Shown here one piece after another: positions 7,763 to 14,531 of a stretch of 18,890 bases of DNA. The stretch spans positions 1 to 18,890 of the forward strand of contig URPG01000004.1 in NCBI GenBank assembly GCA_900549675.1, in the 5' to 3' direction. This stretch comes from an uncultured Oscillospiraceae bacterium (lineage in GTDB: Bacteria; Bacillota; Clostridia; Oscillospirales; Acutalibacteraceae). The first letter of the stretch is position 1. Every line of letters starts with the position of its first letter. Below the pieces are notes generated by a model. The model was given only the letters and a program-made list of their open reading frames with translations. It was not told the origin of the DNA and did not search any database. The translations under genes and the position numbers were made by a program.

Positions 7763-7790
7763 ATTATATACAAATCTTTACGATAGTCAA
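7763..7790 (-). promoter_or_regulatory. sigma-A promoter of the alcohol dehydrogenase gene
   Basis: On the minus strand TTGACT (plus 7785-7790) is followed after 16 bases by a perfect TATAAT (plus 7763-7768). The 5' leader to the ATG is about 70 bases. No clear operator is seen. Confidence 0.7.
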
Positions 7791-7865
7791 TATATCTAAA
7801 GGAAAATTAACAAAATAAATAAAAATTAGAATAATGTTTAAATTCAAAAAAACCCATAAATTTTT

Positions 7866-8306
7866 ATGGAAAAGAAAAAAGAACCTGAAAACAAGTTCTT
7901 CAGCCTGTCAAAAAAGTCACCCAAGAGGGTGATGAAGATGATAGAGAAAATGGAAGATAAAAGATATACAGTAAAGTGGACGTGTCTGAACAGCCTAGTT
8001 TCAGAGGCCCATTTACTTCCCAAAATAGAAAAAGTAGTAGATTTTGAAGAAGCCTACCCAATGGTGGAGCACTTGTATTGCGAGGACAACGGGCACCCGG
8101 CGGTAGATCCCGTAGTGCTGGTAAAAATAGCACTGATACAGCATTTGTATGGAATTGCATCCATGCGTCGAACTGTTAGCGAGATAGCAATGAATATGGT
8201 ATAGCGGTGGTTTTTGGGATATGATATTGATACCCCAATCCCGCATTTTGCCACAGAAAGCTATATTATAGACACTAAAAACATCGCAAAATAGCGTAGA
8301 TTTTCT
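7866..8306 (+). pseudogene. relic of an IS1182-type transposase (N-terminal part)
   Basis: The first 112 codons read as the N-terminal DUF772-type domain of IS1182-family transposases: EKVVDFEEAYPMVEHLYC, PAVDPVVLVKIALIQHLYG, MRRTVSEIAMN. A TAG stop at 8202-8204 interrupts the conserved (N)AYRWFLGY block. The same frame then goes on as RWFLGYDIDTPIPHF, so this is a nonsense mutation inside the gene, not its true end. A further TAG comes at about 8293, and the catalytic DDE part is missing altogether. There is no good ribosome binding site before ATG 7866; the original start may be ATG 7935 or 7941. No terminal inverted repeats of the insertion sequence could be identified, so only a fragment is left. 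Confidence 0.8.
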
Positions 8307-8499
8307 TGACAAGGCCAAGCTAAGGATTATTTATCCATTTTATCAATACGGAGAGTATACGGAATATGCTCCCAAAAGCGCGGAATATTATTTGTCGGGA
8401 ACTTCTGTTAAGGGTATGCTGTGTCAGGGAACATCCAGCATGGTGGAGGAATTCTTTTACCTACCGGGCGACTTCCTGGCGGGCAAAATCTTTGAATAA
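8272..8499 (+). pseudogene. 75-codon fragment, possibly of a RAMP-like protein
   Basis: An open frame without a start codon or ribosome binding site directly follows the transposase relic. It reads FYQYGEYTEY, then SAEYYLSGTSVKGMLCQG. The GTSVKG stretch, after a Tyr-rich strand, resembles the G-S-S-x-K-G glycine-rich loop of RAMP-fold proteins (Csm/Cmr families of type III CRISPR systems). That is the only hint of identity. The last 12 or so codons lie antisense to the sigma-like fragment and are probably a shadow. No CRISPR repeats or other cas genes are in the window. It may equally be a chance frame. Confidence 0.2.
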
Positions 8500-8582
8500 G
8501 GCGACAGTTTCTTCCGGGATTTCGATGAAACTGCCGCCTTTGCTTCATGGGGGTAATAATCGCGAGGATCAATTTGGATCAT
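8461..8582 (-). pseudogene. N-terminal relic of a mobile-element sigma-70-like regulator
   Basis: On the minus strand ATG 8582 follows GGAGG by 8 bases and starts IQIDPRDYYPHEAKA. After a one-base frameshift at about 8535-8540 the next frame reads SFIEIPEETVALFKDFARQE, then VAR and a TAG at 8461-8463. This is the usual opening of the small sigma-70-like helix-turn-helix proteins carried by Clostridia conjugative elements; the identification is from recalled family sequence. Only about 40 of roughly 140 codons remain, and the DNA-binding part is gone. Its leader, with a strong hairpin over the ribosome binding site, is still intact. Confidence 0.5.
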
Positions 8583-8590
8583 TTGTGTTT

Positions 8591-8633
8591 CCTCCGTTTT
8601 CGATTTCTTGGAATGGCGAATCGAAAACGGAGG
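8591..8633 (-). promoter_or_regulatory. 15-bp hairpin hiding the ribosome binding site of the sigma-like gene
   Basis: CCTCCGTTTTCGATT (8591-8605) and AATCGAAAACGGAGG (8619-8633) are perfect inverted arms with a 13-base loop. In the minus-strand RNA the 3' arm ends in the GGAGG that serves the ATG at 8582, so the hairpin would mask the ribosome binding site. This suits tight translational silencing of a mobile-element regulator. It now controls only a broken gene. Confidence 0.65.
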
Positions 8634-8702
8634 GCGGGGACCAGGCATGTGGGATGATGCTCATGGCAGCTTCTTTGGCTGATGAGCTTGCCTGAGCCGT
8701 CA

Positions 8703-8756
8703 GGGAAAAAAGAAAGACGGCAGGCGATATCCGTTGTCGGATATCCGGCTGCCGTC
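8703..8756 (-). terminator. terminator or attenuator upstream of the sigma-like relic
   Basis: GACGGCAG pairs with CTGCCGTC, and GATATCCG pairs with CGGATATC, around a TTGT loop (8716-8756), with a small bulge between the two stem parts. On the minus strand the stem is followed by TTTCTTTTTTCCC. It lies about 120 bases before the start of the sigma-like gene and in the same direction. It would end a transcript coming from above 8760, or act as a leader attenuator. Confidence 0.7.
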
Positions 8757-8879
8757 CAAGTGTTCTGCGGATGCTTATGTAGTTTGTGGGCTTAAGCTTC
8801 TCCTTTGTAGCTACAAGTGTGTCGTCTGGGGTTGAAATTATTTTTGTGATGAAGTTTTTTTGCACCATGACTATAAAGC

Positions 8880-8916
8880 AAAATTACGATTCTTCATTAA
8901 GGAAATCGTAATTTTT
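8880..8916 (+). terminator. terminator-like hairpin before the VirD4/TraG relic
   Basis: AAAATTACGATT (8880-8891) and AATCGTAATTTT (8904-8915) are perfect 12-base arms around a 12-base loop, and the arm ends in five T residues before GGG. The stem is A/T-rich, so the strength is doubtful. It lies 23 bases before the start of the coupling-protein relic. Confidence 0.45.
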
Positions 8917-8938
8917 GGGTTGCGGGAGGCGGTGCGGA

Positions 8939-9045
8939 ATGAACGATAAAATCAGAAAGTATGTATTGCCGAATATCCTCTGTGTTTTATTAGATGGTTC
9001 TGCCTAAAGCCTGGTACAGCCTACCGAATGACCCCTGGCGCTGAC
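8939..9045 (+). pseudogene. N-terminal relic of a VirD4/TraG conjugative coupling protein
   Basis: GGGAGG (8924-8929) is followed after 9 bases by ATG 8939, which starts NDKIRKYVLPNIL. A shifted frame then reads WFCLKPGTAYRMTPGAD before a TGA at 9046. Type IV coupling proteins of Firmicute conjugative elements begin in the same way, with a short basic start, VPNI-type membrane entry, and then (F)xLKLGTAYRLAxGAD. The match comes from recalled family sequence. A frameshift, a stop and the loss of all the ATPase part show it is dead. With the sigma-like relic it marks an old integrative conjugative element. Confidence 0.55.
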
Positions 9046-9141
9046 TGAACCTGCGATTTCATTAACGGTAGTCATGTCACTGCCCTGCTATTACCCTATT
9101 GCCCTGCTTACTGGCAAAATAGAAAACATAGCAGATGGTTA

Positions 9142-10116
9142 TCATCCATTCAATATTTGCTTCCTTAATTCATTAGGCTTACAACTAAAAGTCTTTTGAA
9201 AAGCTCGATAAAAGTTTGCCTTGCTTTGATATCCAACAGTTTTGGCAATATCTTCAATTGTTAACGATTTATTTTCAAATAAAGAGAGCGCTTTTTCCAT
9301 TCTTAAAGCAACAATATATTCATATACTGTTTTTCCTGCAATGTGTTTAAAGGCATTTTGTAATGTGGAAACATTTACTCCCAGTGAATCAGCAAGTACA
9401 TTTATGACGGGAGGATTTATATAGTGGTCGTTTAAAATGTGCAATGCACGTTTTGCTATTTCTCTACTTTTTTTAGAAAGGGAAGAATTGTCATGCCTTT
9501 CTTTTTCAAAGGTGTAGTCCAATAGCAATGCCAAAATTTCTGTCGCTTTCGCACGAAGCATAAGATTGAAGGCGTTTTTATTGATCTGTATGTTTTTCAT
9601 CTCTCGCAAAATAATTTCAATTTTTGGAACAATAATTTTACCACGTATTTCAGCAATTCGATCCCACCCATTAGACGGCAAAACAATATTCTGCTCCGTA
9701 AAGAATTGTTCCGTCATAACGACAGAGATCGCTTTTTGTCTTGCTCCGGCCGGGAGCCGTTGAAACCACGGTTGAGGTATGTGATTAACCGAACAGAATA
9801 TACCCGTATTTGGTTCGTATATTTCGGCCTTACGCTGGTAGTATTCAAGATCTATATCTTCCACCAAAGTCACTTGAATACATTTTTGTTTGTAATAATA
9901 CCTTTCTAACAATGCCGTCCGAAGCACAATATCAGTATTAAAGAAGCAACAACTTTCGGGATTGCCCCATATAACGGATTGTCCTTTTGCCATATGAGGG
10001 GGTGGGGTGAGTATATATCCGTAATCCGTATTTTGTCTTACCCAATTCTGCCTTGTTTGCATTTGAGAAAGCATATCGGCGGTGCTTGTATAACTTTCCA
10101 TATATGCCTTTATCAT
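9142..10116 (-). CDS. AraC-family regulator, YbtA/PchR-like
   Basis: This is a cytoplasmic transcription regulator of 324 residues. The C-terminal 100 residues hold the two helix-turn-helix motifs of the AraC family: about 236-260 (INVLADSLGVNVSTLQNAFKHI) and about 286-310 (IEDIAKTVGYQSKANFYRAF), ending FSCKPNELRK. The N-terminal 200 residues form a sensor domain without the AraC arabinose-type landmarks; overall length and C-terminal spacing fit the YbtA/PchR siderophore activators. It is divergent from the ABC/ECF operon, with back-to-back promoters, as is usual for an activator of its neighbour. The ATG at 10116 has AAGG directly against it, too close to be a good site. An in-frame ATG at 10101 has AAAGG 5 bases upstream and may be the real start. 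The inducer is unknown; a metallophore is an inference from context. Confidence 0.9.
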   Translation of the reverse strand: MIKAYMESYTSTADMLSQMQTRQNWVRQNTDYGYILTPPPHMAKGQSVIWGNPESCCFFNTDIVLRTALLERYYYKQKCIQVTLVEDIDLEYYQRKAEIYEPNTGIFCSVNHIPQPWFQRLPAGARQKAISVVMTEQFFTEQNIVLPSNGWDRIAEIRGKIIVPKIEIILREMKNIQINKNAFNLMLRAKATEILALLLDYTFEKERHDNSSLSKKSREIAKRALHILNDHYINPPVINVLADSLGVNVSTLQNAFKHIAGKTVYEYIVALRMEKALSLFENKSLTIEDIAKTVGYQSKANFYRAFQKTFSCKPNELRKQILNG

Positions 10117-10204
10117 CCTTGCTTTTGCCGTATTGTTTTATATTACTTGGTTTCGATTAAGGGAATTATCAAATATTGTAATCTCGCTAAAATCCTTTGA
10201 TATC

Positions 10205-10233
10205 ATCATATCATGGGATTTTTGGATAGTCAA
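10205..10233 (-). promoter_or_regulatory. sigma-A promoter of the AraC-type regulator gene
   Basis: On the minus strand TTGACT (plus 10228-10233) is followed after 17 bases by TATGAT (plus 10205-10210). The leader to the start codon is about 80 bases. Its -35 box is only 29 bases from the -35 box of the divergent operon promoter, so a protein bound between them could affect both. Confidence 0.7.
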
Positions 10234-10262
10234 CAGTATCAAATACATTGGTTTCTAAGCTG

Positions 10263-10291
10263 TTGAGTTTTAGAGAGATATTTTATATAAT
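10263..10291 (+). promoter_or_regulatory. sigma-A promoter of the ABC/ECF/MFS operon
   Basis: TTGAGT (10263-10268), a 17-base spacer and perfect TATAAT (10286-10291) form a near-consensus promoter. Transcription should start near 10298-10300, leaving a leader of about 65 bases. An inverted repeat lies directly over the start point. Confidence 0.8.
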
Positions 10292-10299
10292 CACAAATG

Positions 10300-10317
10300 A
10301 GTTAGCAAACTCTAACT
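10300..10317. promoter_or_regulatory. operator-like inverted repeat at the ABC/ECF operon start point
   Basis: AGTTAG (10300-10305) and CTAACT (10312-10317) are inverted around 6 bases, just downstream of the -10 box, where a repressor would block transcription. The core of the operator in front of the methyltransferase-MarR gene (AGTTAG-N6-CTAACT at 6092-6109) has the same arms and the same spacing. DtxR-type iron regulators also use GTTAG/CTAAC half-sites, though with closer spacing, so the binding protein is open. Confidence 0.6.
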
Positions 10318-10362
10318 TGAACGTGATGTTTGATTCTATAAAAATGCGAAAGGGGAAGAGAT

Positions 10363-12159
10363 TTGAATAATAACCAATCAACATTCTCAAGGCTGTTTTT
10401 TCTTGCTTCCGAGGGGAAATGGAAACTTGTTTTAAGTTGTGCTCTTATGACAATAGGAACGCTTTGCGGCATGGTTCCGTATGTTTCGGTTTATAGGATA
10501 GCGAAAGAGCTCCTAATGGGCGCAGGCTCGCATGATGTAATCATTTTATGGTCGTTAATTGCTTTGGGGAGCTTGATTTTGAACGGTAGTTTTTCTTTTT
10601 TAGGCAGCTTAGGTGCCCATAAAGTCGCATTTAGGGTATTGTACGGTATCCGTGTAAAGGCTATGGAACATTTAGGAAAATTGTCTATGGGTTTTTTTAC
10701 TTCTCACACGACAGGCAGCGTGCAAAAGATAATGGATGAGAGCATCGAAAAAATAGAATTGTTTATTGCACATTTGCTGCCTGATTTAATCGGCTCGGCA
10801 TTTGCGGTTTCAGCGTTGCTGCTTGGACTTGGAAGCCTTAATATCTGGCTTGGACTTTCAGTAGTAGAGGCTATCGTAATTGCTTGTGTTTTGCAAATGC
10901 TTGTGTGGGGAGGAAACAGGGGGCAAGATATATTGACAGGACTTGCAACCGTATCAGGGCAAATGACAGGTTCATTCGGTGAATATGTAAAAGGAATAGC
11001 CGAAGTAAAATTGTTTGGGCTCACAGGAGCAGTTACCAAAAGCTTAGACGACGCTACCAAGAAATATGGAGAATGGGAAATTAAATTATATAAACGCTCT
11101 GCGCCTTTCTATGCAGGATATAAAACAATCATTATTTCTCTTTTATCTGTTGTATTGCCTGTGGGAACCTTGGTGATTTATCTCAGTCCCAATGAAGCGG
11201 CTACCTATCTTTCTGTTATCATGGGACTGGTGGTGACACCGGCAGTTATTGCACCGCTGATGGAACTGGTAACTTCTGGCGCCCGAATGGGAGAAATGAC
11301 GGTTGCCCTTAAAAACATTGATAATATTATGGCATTAGAACCTATTCCCAAACCCTATCAGGCCCAAAGTCCGCAAAGCTATGATATTAAATTTGAGAAT
11401 GTGAGCTTTACTTATCAAAATACTGCTGACCCGACCTGTTCGTTGGCTTTAGACAATGTGAGTTTTATTGCTCCGCAAAACAGCATGACAGCACTTGTTG
11501 GCCCTTCGGGAGGCGGAAAATCTACAATTGGTCAGCTTATATCAAGATTTTGGGATGTGACGGAAGGAACTATCACCATTGGCGGTATGGATATTAAAGA
11601 TATTGACATAAAAGAACTGATGAATCTGGTTTCTTTTGTGTTTCAGGACACTTACCTATTTTCTGACACGATATACGGCAACATCAGTATGAACAGAGAG
11701 ACGACGGCAGAAGAAGTAGAAGCGGCAGCAAAAGCAGCACAGTGCCATGAATTTATTATGAACCTGCCGCATGGCTATCAAACTAAAATAGGCAGCGGTG
11801 GGACGGGACTTTCCGGAGGAGAAGCGCAGCGCATTGCAATCGCAAGGGCAATACTCAAAAACTCGCCGATTGTTATATTAGATGAAGCGCTTGCTTATTC
11901 CGATGCTGAAAATGAGAATTTAATTCAAAAAGCGATAGATAGACTAATTGAAAGCAGAACAGTTATTGTTATTGCCCATCGGCTGCCTAGCATTAAAAAT
12001 GCCGATCATATATTAGTTCTAAATAAAGGCAAGATTGTGGAACAGGGAAATCATCAAAGCTTAATGGAGAAGAGTACGATTTATAGTGAGCTTTGGAATA
12101 TTCAGAATCAAGCGGATCATTGGACCATTACAAGGGAAGAAAGCGAGATGATATCGTGA
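10363..12159 (+). CDS. ABC half-transporter, YbtP/IrtA-like (first subunit)
   Basis: This is a type IV (exporter-fold) ABC half-transporter, 598 residues, with about six membrane helices to residue 310 and a C-terminal ATPase domain. Walker A GPSGGGKST is at 380-388, the Q-loop at VFQDTYLF, the signature LSGGE at 483-487, Walker B ends at D507-E508, and the switch His is H539. After Walker B it reads DEALAYSDAENE rather than the usual DExTASLD. YbtP/IrtA-type siderophore importers have a similar altered D-loop (DEATAFADPENE), which supports that family. The start is TTG 10363, with AGGGGA at 10351-10356. Its stop overlaps the start of the next ABC gene (GTGA), so the two are made together and probably form a heterodimer. 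Drug export is the main alternative role. Confidence 0.88.
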   Translation: MNNNQSTFSRLFFLASEGKWKLVLSCALMTIGTLCGMVPYVSVYRIAKELLMGAGSHDVIILWSLIALGSLILNGSFSFLGSLGAHKVAFRVLYGIRVKAMEHLGKLSMGFFTSHTTGSVQKIMDESIEKIELFIAHLLPDLIGSAFAVSALLLGLGSLNIWLGLSVVEAIVIACVLQMLVWGGNRGQDILTGLATVSGQMTGSFGEYVKGIAEVKLFGLTGAVTKSLDDATKKYGEWEIKLYKRSAPFYAGYKTIIISLLSVVLPVGTLVIYLSPNEAATYLSVIMGLVVTPAVIAPLMELVTSGARMGEMTVALKNIDNIMALEPIPKPYQAQSPQSYDIKFENVSFTYQNTADPTCSLALDNVSFIAPQNSMTALVGPSGGGKSTIGQLISRFWDVTEGTITIGGMDIKDIDIKELMNLVSFVFQDTYLFSDTIYGNISMNRETTAEEVEAAAKAAQCHEFIMNLPHGYQTKIGSGGTGLSGGEAQRIAIARAILKNSPIVILDEALAYSDAENENLIQKAIDRLIESRTVIVIAHRLPSIKNADHILVLNKGKIVEQGNHQSLMEKSTIYSELWNIQNQADHWTITREESEMIS

Positions 12160-13901
12160 AAAACGCAATAAAAGAATTAACTTTTAATAAACCTAAGCAA
12201 ATCATCCGCCCTGCTATATGGTGTTTTTTAGACGGTTTTTCATCCATGCTTCCTGCCCTTATCGTCTATGCCGCAATCAATATGCTGACGTCTGCATTTG
12301 ATAATCCCAAAACCATCAACTTTTCTGCTTTATGGATTATCTCGGGAATATTAATGCTATATGGCATATTTCAATTTTTTATTGTGCTGTGGGCATACAA
12401 AAACAAATTTTTCCCCACAGCAAAGCATATTGCTGAAGATAGAATTGAATATGTTCAAAAGCTTCGCCGTTTGCCTTTAGGATTTTTTGCGCGAAAGGAA
12501 ACCGGAGAACTAATTAACAATTATGACGGAGATTTTATGAGTATAGCACAGGCAATGAACGGTAGCTTATCAGAACTTTTCAGTGCGCTTTTGTCTTGCG
12601 TGTTAACCGGCATTTTTATGTTTCTCTACAATTCTGCTCTGGCTTTGGCGTTTTATATATCCATTCCTGTAGCGGCGGTGTTGGTCGCACTGTCCATGAA
12701 AATACTTGATAAAAATTCTGTAAGGGTCGCAAAGGCAAAAGATATGGCCGCAACGAATCTAAACGAATATTTAAAAGGAATGAGAACGCTTAAAAGCTAC
12801 AACCAAACGGGTGAAGGCTTTCAGGTGCTCAAAAACTCCTATCACGAGTTAATGTCTGCTCATATCAAATCAGAAAGTGGCGGTGGAAGTTTGCTCCGGC
12901 TTTGCACATCTATCGTACAATTTGGACTGCCGCTTTTATGTATTACTGGGGGTTATCTTTTAATTGAAGGCAATTTGACTATTGTAAATTTTATAGCAAT
13001 CATTGTCATAGGGAGCAAAATATTAAGTCCAATCACGATGTCTGTAGCCAATTTAATGATACTTAGAGGGAATTTTACCTCAGGAAAACGGCTTGACGCA
13101 ACCATGTCTCAGAAAGAAATGACGGGAAAGAAGACGCTAGAGGGAGATGGGGACATCCGTTTTGAAAATGTGGAGTTTTCCTACTCTGAAGGAACTGAAC
13201 CGGCACTTACAAACACCAGCTTCACAATTAAGAAAGGTGCATTGACAGCTATCGTCGGCCCTTCGGGCAGTGGGAAATCGACCATTCTTCGCTTAATTGC
13301 AAGATTTTGGGATGTAAGTGAAGGTCAAATCCTTTGCGGCGATACAAAGCTGACGGAGGTTGACCCGGAGCATTGGCAGCAAAACATCTCAATGGTTATG
13401 CAGGATGTATATCTTTTTCATGATACCATCCGTGAGAATATTATGTTCGGCAGAAGAGACGCTACAGAAGAAGAAATGATAAGAGCCTCAAAAGAAGCAG
13501 GCTGTTACGACTTTATAACAGCACTTCCCGATGGGTACGATACAATCATCGGCGAAGGCGGAAGCACCTTATCGGGAGGTGAAAAGCAGAGAATTTCAAT
13601 TGCAAGGGCAATATTAAAAAAGGCTCCGATTCTTTTATTGGATGAACCCACCGCAAGTTTAGACGCTAAAAATGAAGTGTTGGTGCAAAACGCAGTTAAC
13701 GAGCTGGTGAAAAACACAACAGTTATTATGATTGCTCATAGGCTTAAAACCGTTCAAAATGCTGATAACATTATCGTTCTGGACAAAGGGAAGGTTTCCG
13801 AACAAGGGCGGCATGCGGAGCTTCTGCAAAAAAACGGTCTCTATACAAAGCTGTGGAATATGCAGGCAAAATCAATCGATTTTACTATCAATAAAATTTA
13901 G
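12156..13901 (+). CDS. ABC half-transporter, YbtQ/IrtB-like (second subunit)
   Basis: This is the partner exporter-fold ABC half-transporter, 581 residues from the GTG at 12156. The GTG overlaps the previous stop by four bases, so translation is coupled; a weak GCGAG lies 8 bases upstream. A longer reading from TTG 12093 would overlap the first gene by 67 bases and add an unlikely N-terminus. About six membrane helices span 20-300. Walker A GPSGSGKST is at 368-376, signature LSGGE at 472-476, Walker B ends D496-E497 with a canonical DEPTASLD, and the switch His is H528. This subunit keeps all consensus residues, while its partner has an altered D-loop. Such pairs are known for YbtPQ and IrtAB, which import metal-siderophore complexes in spite of the exporter fold. 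The cargo here is inferred. Confidence 0.88.
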   Translation: MKNAIKELTFNKPKQIIRPAIWCFLDGFSSMLPALIVYAAINMLTSAFDNPKTINFSALWIISGILMLYGIFQFFIVLWAYKNKFFPTAKHIAEDRIEYVQKLRRLPLGFFARKETGELINNYDGDFMSIAQAMNGSLSELFSALLSCVLTGIFMFLYNSALALAFYISIPVAAVLVALSMKILDKNSVRVAKAKDMAATNLNEYLKGMRTLKSYNQTGEGFQVLKNSYHELMSAHIKSESGGGSLLRLCTSIVQFGLPLLCITGGYLLIEGNLTIVNFIAIIVIGSKILSPITMSVANLMILRGNFTSGKRLDATMSQKEMTGKKTLEGDGDIRFENVEFSYSEGTEPALTNTSFTIKKGALTAIVGPSGSGKSTILRLIARFWDVSEGQILCGDTKLTEVDPEHWQQNISMVMQDVYLFHDTIRENIMFGRRDATEEEMIRASKEAGCYDFITALPDGYDTIIGEGGSTLSGGEKQRISIARAILKKAPILLLDEPTASLDAKNEVLVQNAVNELVKNTTVIMIAHRLKTVQNADNIIVLDKGKVSEQGRHAELLQKNGLYTKLWNMQAKSIDFTINKI

Positions 13902-13913
13902 GAGGATGTATTT

Positions 13914-14531
13914 ATGAACAACAAAAGAAAATTTATTGGTGTCAAAGACTTAATTTTAGGGGTACTGTTAAGCTGTGTTGTGCTTGTTTTATTCTTTGTG
14001 GTATCTCCCATTCTACAGCCATTAGGAGTACATGTGTCCCTCGTACTTACTGTGGTCATTCCTGCAATAATTGGCGGTTCCGTTTTTTTGCTGCTTATTA
14101 ATAAAAGCCCGCGCACAGGTACGTTCTTTGTGTTTTGCCTGCCCTTTGCACTCGTATTTATGATAACAGGAACAATTGCTACTTCAATAATGTATCTTTT
14201 GTGCGGCATCAGCGGCGAACTTATTATGCTTGGCCGTGCTTGGCAGACAAAATGGCGCGGTGTAATTCCTTACTGCCTGTTTTGGCTAGTTTCTTCCTTT
14301 GGTTCACTTGTTTCTATGCTGATCATGCCCGAAAGTTCCGTAAAAGCATTTATGGGAATGGGAATGGATCAAGCCGCCGCACAGGCAATGTTTGATAATT
14401 CCTTTGCAACAATGTCCAATCCTGTTTTTATTACAGTACAAGCGGTATCCGCTGTGGTGGCAGCCATACTGGGCTATTTTATCGGCACGAAAATATTGCT
14501 CAAGCACTTTAAGGGAGCAGGGGTGGCATGA
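13914..14531 (+). CDS. MptD-family ECF transporter S component (substrate-binding membrane protein)
   Basis: This is a small hydrophobic protein of 205 residues with about six membrane helices. It resembles the MptD/Trep_Strep family of ECF-transporter S components: an opening helix DLILGVLLSCVVLVLFFV, a mid-protein GISGELIMLG stretch, and a last helix GYFIGTKILLKH. S components bind the substrate in the membrane and dock on EcfT. AGGAGG (13900-13905) overlaps the stop of the ABC gene and lies 8 bases before ATG 13914. The stop overlaps the start of ecfT (ATGA). The family often occurs with EcfT and a double EcfA, as here. Its substrate is not established; in this operon a metal chelate or a related small molecule is plausible. 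Confidence 0.8.
   Translation: MNNKRKFIGVKDLILGVLLSCVVLVLFFVVSPILQPLGVHVSLVLTVVIPAIIGGSVFLLLINKSPRTGTFFVFCLPFALVFMITGTIATSIMYLLCGISGELIMLGRAWQTKWRGVIPYCLFWLVSSFGSLVSMLIMPESSVKAFMGMGMDQAAAQAMFDNSFATMSNPVFITVQAVSAVVAAILGYFIGTKILLKHFKGAGVA

Noticed and set aside
7851..7866. Palindrome CCATAAATTTTTATGG as an insertion-sequence terminal repeat
   Set aside because: It is a single local hairpin just before the transposase start. No matching inverted copy is found at the other side of the relic.
8366..8868. Several 60-110 codon frames on both strands in the relic region
   Set aside because: They are crossed by the two strong hairpins and by the relic frames that do show family motifs, and they lack ribosome binding sites.
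9077..9116. Repeated TGCCCTGCT units about 20 bases apart
   Set aside because: Only two short units are present, in decayed DNA. There is no array structure and nothing like CRISPR repeats and spacers.
12093..12155. Longer N-terminus for the second ABC half-transporter from TTG 12093
   Set aside because: It would overlap the first ABC gene by 67 bases, has no ribosome binding site and adds a polar stretch that half-transporters do not have. The GTG at 12156 with a GTGA overlap fits better.
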